5,189 nt of DNA, from NCBI GenBank assembly GCA_001798455.1, contig MGSI01000102.1, positions 1-5,189 on the forward strand, given 5' to 3'. A program made the position numbers and the translations under genes. This document shows, in pieces, positions 1 to 4,509 of this stretch. The DNA comes from Deltaproteobacteria bacterium RIFCSPLOWO2_02_FULL_57_26 (lineage in GTDB: Bacteria > Desulfobacterota > Binatia > UBA9968). Numbering within the stretch: position 1 is the stretch's first letter; each line of letters starts with the position of its first letter. The notes beneath the pieces are model-generated. The model was not told the origin of the DNA. It saw only the letters and a program-made list of their open reading frames with translations, and did no database searches.

Positions 1-13
1 GAAGTCCTACGAC

Positions 14-29
14 TGGCACACTCCTTGCT
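14..29 (+). promoter_or_regulatory. sigma-54 (-24/-12) promoter
   Basis: The sequence reads TGGCACACTCCTTGCT. It matches the sigma-54 (RpoN) consensus TGGCAC-N5-TTGCW, with the invariant GG (15-16) and GC (27-28) separated by exactly 10 bases. Transcription would start about 12 bases past the GC, near position 40, giving a 5' leader of roughly 30 nt before the small secreted-protein gene at 71. Sigma-54 promoters need an AAA+ enhancer-binding activator bound upstream; that region is outside the window. Correct spacing and position in front of a strong ribosome binding site make a chance match less likely. Confidence 0.72.
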
Positions 30-54
30 TTCGAGTTGAAGTAAATCCTATTAG

Positions 55-63
55 AAAGGAGGT
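55..63 (+). promoter_or_regulatory. Shine-Dalgarno site of the small secreted-protein gene
   Basis: AAAGGAGGT is close to a full anti-16S complement and lies 7-8 bases before the ATG at 71. It fixes the start codon and suggests efficient translation. Confidence 0.85.
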
Positions 64-70
64 ACGACGG

Positions 71-373
71 ATGAAGATTCGTGGGTTTCTCTTGGCTGGT
101 TTTTTTCTGACGGCGGTTTTGGCCGCCTCGGTCCAGGCCGACGTCCTGTCCAAAGTCCGTGCCGACGGAACCGATTATTGCCATATGAAGTTTCCGGCGA
201 TTGAAGAGCTTACGCTGTTTTCAGACCAACCGGTTCTGAAGAGCGCGGACACCAGTGACATCATCGACTTCCATGGTCCTTGCGACCATGACCCACTAGG
301 GAAGGTGGAAATCGCTGTACAGCGCCTTCAGGCTACTACAGCCGGCGACGGTGGCAACGACGGCAGCGAATGA
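71..373 (+). CDS. small secreted protein of unknown function (100 aa)
   Basis: I do not recognise a named family. Residues 1-23 form a classic Sec signal peptide: basic start (MKIR), hydrophobic core (GFLLAGFFLTAVLAA), and an A-x-A-like end at VQA before DV. The mature protein is therefore about 77 aa and exported. It has two cysteines, C37 in DYCHMKFPAI and C71 in GPCDHDPLG, which could form a disulfide or, with H38, H68 and H73, bind a metal. The C-terminus is a low-complexity, acidic, glycine-rich tail (AGDGGNDGSE). A strong Shine-Dalgarno precedes the ATG and a sigma-54 promoter lies directly upstream. A strong hairpin follows the stop by 13 bases, so the gene is probably a single-gene transcript unrelated to the metabolic genes downstream. 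The signal peptide and translation signals make it a real gene; the function is unknown. Confidence 0.82.
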   Translation: MKIRGFLLAGFFLTAVLAASVQADVLSKVRADGTDYCHMKFPAIEELTLFSDQPVLKSADTSDIIDFHGPCDHDPLGKVEIAVQRLQATTAGDGGNDGSE

Positions 374-386
374 AATTCCCAGGGTT

Positions 387-423
387 AGCATTGGGGGAGG
401 GATTCTTGCCCTCTCCCAATGCT
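387..423 (+). terminator. strong hairpin after the small gene, no U-tract
   Basis: The arms AGCATTGGGGGAGGG (387-401) and CCCTCTCCCAATGCT (409-423) pair over 15 positions with a single G-U wobble and a 7-nt loop (ATTCTTG). The hairpin starts 13 bases after the stop of the small gene. No T-run follows (ACCTCTCAGC), so it is not a canonical intrinsic terminator. It may terminate weakly or protect the 3' end of the message from exonucleases. The structure is seen directly; the role is inferred. Confidence 0.6.
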
Positions 424-498
424 ACCTCTCAGCTCCATGCCTGCCGGGCGCGGCAAGCAGCCTTTGCCTACCAAAAATAAAAGCGTGTTGGAGTCGCA

Positions 499-548
499 TC
501 TTTAAGGGTCATCTCTAAGCGGTCTCTAAGGGGTCATCTAACGGGTGA
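499..548. repeat. four degenerate ~12-bp tandem repeats
   Basis: Successive units read TCTTTAAGGGTCA (499-511), TCTCTAAGCGG (512-522), TCTCTAAGGGGTCA (523-536) and TCTAACGGGTGA (537-548), sharing the core TCTnTAAGSGGTCA. The last units also supply the left arm, loop and the first bases of the right arm of the terminator at 528-560. A further GACCCCTT, complementary to the AAGGGGTC core, occurs at 566-573. These could be tandem protein-binding sites, alternative RNA arms, or slippage products. The block lies in the 297-base stretch (374-670) that has no clear protein gene. Confidence 0.5.
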
Positions 549-560
549 CCCCTTTTTTAT
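528..560 (+). terminator. intrinsic (rho-independent) terminator
   Basis: AAGGGGTCA (528-536) and TGACCCCTT (546-554) form a perfect 9-bp stem around a 9-nt loop, and the stem runs into six Ts (553-558). The T-run is on the plus-strand side only, so it ends rightward transcription, most likely that coming from the sigma-54-driven small gene. It separates that gene from the metabolic genes downstream. It also overlaps the GTG at 545, which argues against that codon as the start of the TAXI gene. Confidence 0.8.
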
Positions 561-620
561 TTTGCGACCCCTTTATCTCAAGTTCCCATGGAGCGGTTTT
601 TGTGATAACGCTCTCTCCTT

Positions 621-674
621 ATGGCAACAAAAATCACCAGGCTGGAAGAGGCTCGGAAGGTGCGCAATCCATGA
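621..674 (+). other. 17-codon reading frame overlapping the TAXI start (ATGA)
   Basis: An ATG at 621 opens a frame encoding MATKITRLEEARKVRNP and stops at TGA 672-674, so it overlaps the next gene's ATG (671) in the sequence ATGA. This arrangement is typical of translational coupling by stop-start reinitiation. The peptide is charged and helix-prone. No clear Shine-Dalgarno precedes it (CTCTCTCCTT), which weakens the case for translation. Alternatively it is the original N-terminus of the downstream protein, shifted out of frame by one base. Confidence 0.3.
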
Positions 675-1570
675 CACTGAGAATTGGCACGTCTGAGGCC
701 GGCGGCACCTTTCATACCCAAGGAGTGGCGATCGCCGGGCTTTTTAACCGGAGACCTCCAGGCAAAGAGAAGTGCGTAGTTGAGACAACTCTGGCCAGCT
801 TCGATAACGCCAATCTCTTCGACAGAGGCGAAATCCAGTTCGGTTTCATGGCTTCCAACTGGATCGGCCGGGCTAAGGATGGGATGCCGCCTTTTACTCG
901 CGGAATCGCCCTGCGCATGGTGTCTCCGGTCAATGCTGGCCCGGTTTTCTTTGTCACCCTTGCCCATTCCCCGATAAGGACCGTTGGTGAGCTTGCGGGC
1001 AAACGCGTCGCTGTGGGTCCCCAGGGGGCCGGTATGGTGGAGCACGTCACTACTATCTTTAACGTCTTGGGTATCCCGTTTGATAGTTTCACTCCAGTTT
1101 ATGTGAGCTTTGCCGATGGAGCAGAGGCTTTGATCGCCGGCGATGTTGATGCGCAGTTCCAGCGTCCGATTCCCAATCGGGTGATGACAAATTTGAGCGA
1201 ACGCGCTGAAGTCCGTGTTATTCCCTATGCTCCAGGCCAGATTGAGAAGGTTCTTTCTGAGGTGTCGTTCTATCGCGGCATCACCATAGAGAAAGGAGCG
1301 TTCCGCGGGGTCGTTGAGGACGTGCCTCAACTCGCTGTCGTCAATGTATTGGTGACGCACGAAAGGGTCCAGGAGGAGGCTGTCCATGATATGGTTGAGG
1401 CGATTATCGAGAATCTGGACACGCTTCCGCAAATGAATCCCCTGTTCAAAGGGCTGAAGGATCTTTTCCAGCCGCTGCGTTCGAAGGGCGCTGCCGCTTT
1501 GGAGATGGGCGGAGTACCGCTGCATCCTGGCGCGCTTCGTGCTTACAGAGAGGCTGGCTGGTTGACCTAA
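671..1570 (+). CDS. TAXI-type solute-binding protein (TRAP transporter class), no signal peptide
   Basis: The family is periplasmic receptors of TAXI-type TRAP transporters, which deliver organic acids or amino acids to a DctQM-like permease. The start at ATG 671 gives 299 aa. The N-terminus (RIGTSEAGGTFHTQG, residues 4-18) is the family's first strand and ligand loop. DRGEIQFGF (51-59) and the segment around TVGELAGKRVAVGPQGAG (104-121) match the usual interior motifs. The C-terminus GVPLHPGALRAYREAGW (281-297) is the characteristic TAXI ending. Known members are about 320-340 aa and begin with a Sec signal; here the mature domain starts at the third codon. The frame stays open upstream to GTG 545, but that codon lies in a terminator hairpin and the extra 42 residues do not form a signal peptide. 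A weak GGAAGG (655-660) precedes the ATG. No TRAP permease gene is present. The protein may be a cytoplasmic ligand sensor, or the gene may have lost its 5' end. Family is confident, ligand unknown. Confidence 0.85.
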   Translation: MTLRIGTSEAGGTFHTQGVAIAGLFNRRPPGKEKCVVETTLASFDNANLFDRGEIQFGFMASNWIGRAKDGMPPFTRGIALRMVSPVNAGPVFFVTLAHSPIRTVGELAGKRVAVGPQGAGMVEHVTTIFNVLGIPFDSFTPVYVSFADGAEALIAGDVDAQFQRPIPNRVMTNLSERAEVRVIPYAPGQIEKVLSEVSFYRGITIEKGAFRGVVEDVPQLAVVNVLVTHERVQEEAVHDMVEAIIENLDTLPQMNPLFKGLKDLFQPLRSKGAAALEMGGVPLHPGALRAYREAGWLT

Positions 1571-1600
1571 TGTCGACGCATGAAACAACGTATGAAGGTC

Positions 1601-1636
1601 AGCAGGTCGGACCACACAATCTCCGCTTGGCCTGCT
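1601..1636 (+). other. weak intergenic hairpin between TAXI and LLM genes
   Basis: AGCAGGTCGG (1601-1610) can pair with TTGGCCTGCT (1627-1636), 10 pairs including three G-U wobbles, around a 16-nt loop. No T-run follows. It lies in the 137-base gap after the TAXI stop. It could be a processing site or chance; I saw no convincing sigma-70 promoter in this gap. Confidence 0.25.
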
Positions 1637-1695
1637 TTAACAGTCACAAAAGTCGGTCGCAGATCCGCGGAAATAGCAGTTAGCAGTTTTGAGTC

Positions 1696-1701
1696 AGGAG
1701 G
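1696..1701 (+). promoter_or_regulatory. Shine-Dalgarno deciding the LLM oxidoreductase start
   Basis: AGGAGG lies 6 bases before ATG 1708. An in-frame GTG at 1702 directly abuts this motif, too close for normal initiation, so ATG 1708 is the better start. Confidence 0.8.
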
Positions 1702-1707
1702 GTGTCC

Positions 1708-2799
1708 ATGGCTGAAATGCGATTCGGTATCCAATTGTTTCCTTGGTGTACTGCCCCGGAGATGGTGGGCTATGCTAAGCGAGCGCTGTCCCAACACCCT
1801 TTTGACAAGGTGTGGGTGCCCGACCACCTTTCCTATGAGAATGTTTTTGTTACCTTGGCCTCCCTTATCATGGAGACCTCCGCTCACGTGGGCACTTCTG
1901 TGGCCCAACCCTTCAGCCGGACTCCCGTAGACCTGGCATCGAGCTTCGCGGCTCTCTCCCATTTGGCGGGAGAGCGGGGGATCACGGTCGGCATCGGAAG
2001 CGGCGCCGTGACTTCGGACATGATTCGCAAGCGGCGGCGAGTCACAATGGTTCGAGAGATGGTGCTCTTTCTCCGTGAGTTATTCGCTGGCCGCAAGGTG
2101 ATCTTGGGGGAGTTCCCCAATCTTACGGATTTCTTTCGCCTGGATGCGACGGCAGAAACCCTCCTTCGCGTTCCGCCAGCGCAGCCCCCGGAGATTTTTG
2201 TGGCTGCCGCCGGCCCGCAGATGCTGCGGCTTGCGGGGGAGCTCGGGGATGGTTTGATCTTGAGCAATTTCTCTTTTCCCACGGCTTTGATAAGACAAGG
2301 CGTCCTGGACGGCGCAATGGCCAAAGTCGAAGAGGGGCGCCGTTCTCAAGGTGATGGGGGCCGATTTACCAAAGTGCTTCATCTGCACGTTTCGGTTGCG
2401 CGGGATGGCCGTCGTGCGAAGAACTTCTCCAAGCGCCTGGCCTCTATCGCTCTGGCCCGAAGCAATCTCGGACGCAAGAAACTCATTCAGCTCGGGTTAC
2501 CCGCCGAGGAGGCGACCGCCATAGAGAACGCGTATCACCAGGGGATGGGTGCGGACGACATGGAGCCGATGGTCAGCGACCAGCTAATTGAGGAGAGCGG
2601 CATTATCGCTGCCGGCACGCCGGAGGAATGCATTGCGCAACTCGACGAGCTTCTCCGTTTGGCCAAGCCCCATCGCTTCGATATTGTCGATATGGCCACT
2701 CCTTTGGGACCCGACTTGGACGAAGCCATCGACATCCTTTGCCAAGAGATCTTGCCCGAGTTGCAGCGTCGTTCGGATTCTTATCAAGATAAAGGTTGA
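1708..2799 (+). CDS. LLM-class flavin/F420-dependent oxidoreductase (luciferase-like monooxygenase family)
   Basis: This is a 363-aa TIM-barrel enzyme of the bacterial luciferase-like superfamily, which uses FMN or coenzyme F420 for monooxygenation or hydride transfer. The first strand (MRFGIQLFPW, residues 4-13) and VWVPDHL (35-41) match the WVPDH motif seen in F420-dependent methylenetetrahydromethanopterin reductase-like members. GIGSG (95-99) and IFVAAAGPQMLRLAGELGDG (163-182) are the usual cofactor/phosphate-binding strands. The C-terminal third carries the typical segment beginning IAAGTPEECIAQLDELL. Length is slightly above the common 330-350 aa. It starts 137 bp after the TAXI gene and ends 99 bp before the UbiD gene, all co-directional, which suggests a shared pathway. 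Whether it uses FMN or F420, and its substrate, cannot be decided here. It is probably cytoplasmic, with no signal peptide. Confidence 0.88.
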   Translation: MAEMRFGIQLFPWCTAPEMVGYAKRALSQHPFDKVWVPDHLSYENVFVTLASLIMETSAHVGTSVAQPFSRTPVDLASSFAALSHLAGERGITVGIGSGAVTSDMIRKRRRVTMVREMVLFLRELFAGRKVILGEFPNLTDFFRLDATAETLLRVPPAQPPEIFVAAAGPQMLRLAGELGDGLILSNFSFPTALIRQGVLDGAMAKVEEGRRSQGDGGRFTKVLHLHVSVARDGRRAKNFSKRLASIALARSNLGRKKLIQLGLPAEEATAIENAYHQGMGADDMEPMVSDQLIEESGIIAAGTPEECIAQLDELLRLAKPHRFDIVDMATPLGPDLDEAIDILCQEILPELQRRSDSYQDKG

Positions 2800-2835
2800 C
2801 CAGGAGGAAAGGGAAAAAGTGGAACGTGGGCGGCG

Positions 2836-2864
2836 TTGACAGCAAGCCGGATTCTTGATGTAAA
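2836..2864 (+). promoter_or_regulatory. sigma-70-like promoter before the UbiD gene
   Basis: A perfect -35 box TTGACA (2836-2841) is followed after 17 bases by TGTAAA (2859-2864), which matches TATAAT at four of six positions. Initiation would fall near 2871, leaving a leader of about 28 nt before ATG 2899. The -35 lies in the decamer GGCGTTGACA (2832-2841), which recurs before the ABC binding-protein gene. It suggests the decarboxylase can be transcribed separately from the LLM gene. Confidence 0.5.
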
Positions 2865-2887
2865 AGACACTTAAACCAGGGTACGCT

Positions 2888-2893
2888 AAGGAG
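2888..2893 (+). promoter_or_regulatory. Shine-Dalgarno deciding the UbiD start
   Basis: AAGGAG lies 5 bases before ATG 2899. The in-frame GTG at 2893 overlaps the motif itself and cannot be served by it, so ATG 2899 is preferred. Confidence 0.8.
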
Positions 2894-2898
2894 TGACT

Positions 2899-4362
2899 AT
2901 GAATGACGGCCAAATCCAACCCCAGTTACGCTACGGCGACCTGCGCGAGTGGATGCGTGAGACCGAGCGTCTGGGTGAGCTTCGTACGGTTTTGGGAGCG
3001 TCGTGGCAGGAGGATATCGGTCTTGCGGCGGACGTCGTCATTCGGGCCGACGACGGGCCGGCGGTTGTTTTTGACGAAGTGCCCGGTTGCCCCAAAGGAT
3101 TTCGGGTGCTCGTCAATGTCTTTGCGGGTAAACGGCGCAACATGACCTTGGGCTTTCCCGACGATCTTACCAAACAGGAGCTCAGTCAGGCTTTTTTCGA
3201 GCACTACCTCAAGAAAGAGCGGCGCATCGCCCCCACCCTTGTGGAAGATGGCCCCGTCTTTGAAAACATCCTGACGGAAGGGGAGATCGACGTCACCAAG
3301 TTTCCCGCGCCGATCTGGCACGTCGACGACGGCGGGCGCTACATCGGCACGGGTTGCTTCTCCGTGACCATGGACCCTGACGAGAGATGGGTCAATGTGG
3401 GCTGCTATCGTTCAATGATTCAGGATCGCAAATCCGTGAGTCTGCTCATGGTTCCCGGAAAACACGGCCACGTGCACCGGCAGAAATACTTCAGCCGGGG
3501 TGAACGAATGCCCGTCGCCCTGGTCGTGGGAAGCGATCCGCTGTTTTTCTTTCTCGCGGGTACGGAGGTGCCTTACGGTGTGTGCGAGTTTGACGTCGTC
3601 GGCGGCATGCGGGGTAGTCCGGTCGAGGTGGTGCGGGGCAAAGTGACCGGGCTACCGTTTCCGGCACACGCCGAGATCGTTCTTGAAGGTTACCTGGATC
3701 CTAAAATCCGCAAGGACGAGGGGCCATTTGGCGAGTGGACAGGGTACTATGCGGGTGGCACGAGCCCGCAACCCGTGCTCGACATCCACGCTATCTACCA
3801 CCGTAACGATCCCATTATCCTCGGGGTGCCGCCGCTGGGTAAGGGCCCCGACGAGATGGCGCGCTACCGGGCCGTCATGCGTTCGGCCATGCTCAAACAG
3901 GAGTTGGCCAATGCCGGGGTGCCAGACGTCACACAGGTCTGGTGCCATGAGGTGGGGGCCTCGCGCATGCTTCACGGAATTGCCATCAAGCAGCGTTATC
4001 CCGGCCATGCCAAACAAGTAGGGGTGCTCGGCGCGAGCTGTGGCTCTACCGTTTACGGGTGCAAGTTCGTCATCGTCGTCGATGATGACGTCGACGTGTC
4101 GAATTTTGAGGAGCTCATGTGGGCCATGGTCACCCGCTGCGACCCGGCCACCTCCATGGACATCTTGCGGCGAATGCGGACAAGCCCTGCCGATCCGCGG
4201 CTCACGCCCGAACAGCGGGCAGTGAGTGACCTCACCAACTCCCGCGCTGTCATTGACGCCACCCGCCCCTTTGAATGGAGGGACCAGTTTCCAAAAGTAA
4301 ACGCCCCGAGCCCGGAAGTTACCCGCAAGGCGCGCGAAAAGTTCGGCTATTTGTTGCGCTAA
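2899..4362 (+). CDS. UbiD-family prenylated-FMN-dependent decarboxylase
   Basis: UbiD enzymes reversibly (de)carboxylate aromatic, heteroaromatic or alpha,beta-unsaturated acids using prenylated FMN with Mn2+ and K+. From ATG 2899 the protein has 487 aa, full length for the family (E. coli UbiD and fungal Fdc1 are about 500). By recalled comparison with Aspergillus Fdc1 (N168, R173, H191, E233, E277, E282), the counterparts here are N166 and R171 in VNVGCYRS, H189 in PGKHGH, E230 in GVCEFD, and E274/E279 in DEGPFGEWTGYY. The metal ligands and the catalytic Arg-Glu-Glu set are therefore all present. The N-terminal segment (LREWMRETERLGELRTV) and the C-terminal VVDDDVDV (393-400) and ATRPFEWRDQFPK region (around 454-466) are also family-typical. 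It follows the LLM gene by 99 bp and has its own candidate promoter. UbiX, which makes prFMN, is not in the window. Substrate unknown; calling it UbiD proper or a vanillate or phenylphosphate enzyme would be overreach. Confidence 0.94.
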   Translation: MNDGQIQPQLRYGDLREWMRETERLGELRTVLGASWQEDIGLAADVVIRADDGPAVVFDEVPGCPKGFRVLVNVFAGKRRNMTLGFPDDLTKQELSQAFFEHYLKKERRIAPTLVEDGPVFENILTEGEIDVTKFPAPIWHVDDGGRYIGTGCFSVTMDPDERWVNVGCYRSMIQDRKSVSLLMVPGKHGHVHRQKYFSRGERMPVALVVGSDPLFFFLAGTEVPYGVCEFDVVGGMRGSPVEVVRGKVTGLPFPAHAEIVLEGYLDPKIRKDEGPFGEWTGYYAGGTSPQPVLDIHAIYHRNDPIILGVPPLGKGPDEMARYRAVMRSAMLKQELANAGVPDVTQVWCHEVGASRMLHGIAIKQRYPGHAKQVGVLGASCGSTVYGCKFVIVVDDDVDVSNFEELMWAMVTRCDPATSMDILRRMRTSPADPRLTPEQRAVSDLTNSRAVIDATRPFEWRDQFPKVNAPSPEVTRKAREKFGYLLR

Positions 4363-4439
4363 CCGGAAAAAGTCGGGGTTCGTGTTCGTGATTCATGGAA
4401 CCCGCGGTTAGGGGCGAAGCGATCCGGCGAAAGCTGGCG

Positions 4440-4468
4440 TTGACAACTTTCCAACACATACGTATGGT
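4440..4468 (+). promoter_or_regulatory. sigma-70-like promoter before the ABC binding-protein gene
   Basis: A perfect -35 TTGACA (4440-4445), a 17-base spacer and TATGGT (4463-4468, four of six matches to TATAAT) form a good housekeeping-type promoter. Initiation is expected near 4475, about 35 nt before ATG 4510. It sits in the 147-bp gap after the UbiD gene and makes the binding-protein gene an independent unit. Upstream, GGCGAAGC (4413-4420) and GGCGAAAGC (4426-4434) are near-identical direct repeats, a possible activator site. Confidence 0.6.
4457..4466. promoter_or_regulatory. palindrome overlapping the -10 box, candidate operator
   Basis: CATACGTATG is a perfect 10-bp palindrome that covers the end of the spacer and the first bases of the -10 box. 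A repressor dimer bound here would block polymerase. The symmetry does not extend outward (A4456 opposite G4467), so it is short and could be chance. Confidence 0.35.
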
Positions 4469-4495
4469 CTGCCTATCTTACAAGCGTCCGAAATC

Positions 4496-4502
4496 AAGGA
4501 GG
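4496..4502 (+). promoter_or_regulatory. Shine-Dalgarno of the ABC binding-protein gene
   Basis: AAGGAGG lies 7 bases before ATG 4510, a strong and well-spaced site that fixes the start. Confidence 0.85.
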
Positions 4503-4509
4503 TAGCGCA

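Noticed and set aside
545..670. GTG 545 (or GTG 602) as the start of the TAXI gene
   Set aside because: GTG 545 lies in the loop/right arm of an intrinsic terminator, neither has a Shine-Dalgarno, and the added residues contain no signal peptide or family similarity.
561..670. sigma-70 promoter for the TAXI gene downstream of the terminator
   Set aside because: No -35/-10 pair with acceptable boxes and spacing was found, so transcription origin for this gene is unresolved (read-through or a non-consensus promoter).
578..1615. 345-codon open frame on the minus strand opposite the TAXI gene
   Set aside because: No recognisable domain, His/Arg/Ser-rich composition typical of an antisense shadow, and the plus-strand frame clearly encodes a TAXI family protein.
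1580..1930. 116-codon plus-strand frame overlapping the LLM gene start
   Set aside because: Most of it overlaps the LLM coding region in another frame, its product matches nothing I know, and it has no good ribosome binding site.
2802..2839. AGGAGG at 2802-2807 followed by a six-codon GTG frame (2819-2839)
   Set aside because: Too short to be a gene and the spacing (11 bases) is poor; most likely a chance purine run after the LLM stop.
4376..4403. GGGTTC/GAACCC inverted repeat after the UbiD stop as a terminator
   Set aside because: Only 6 bp around a 16-nt loop and no T-run; too weak to call.
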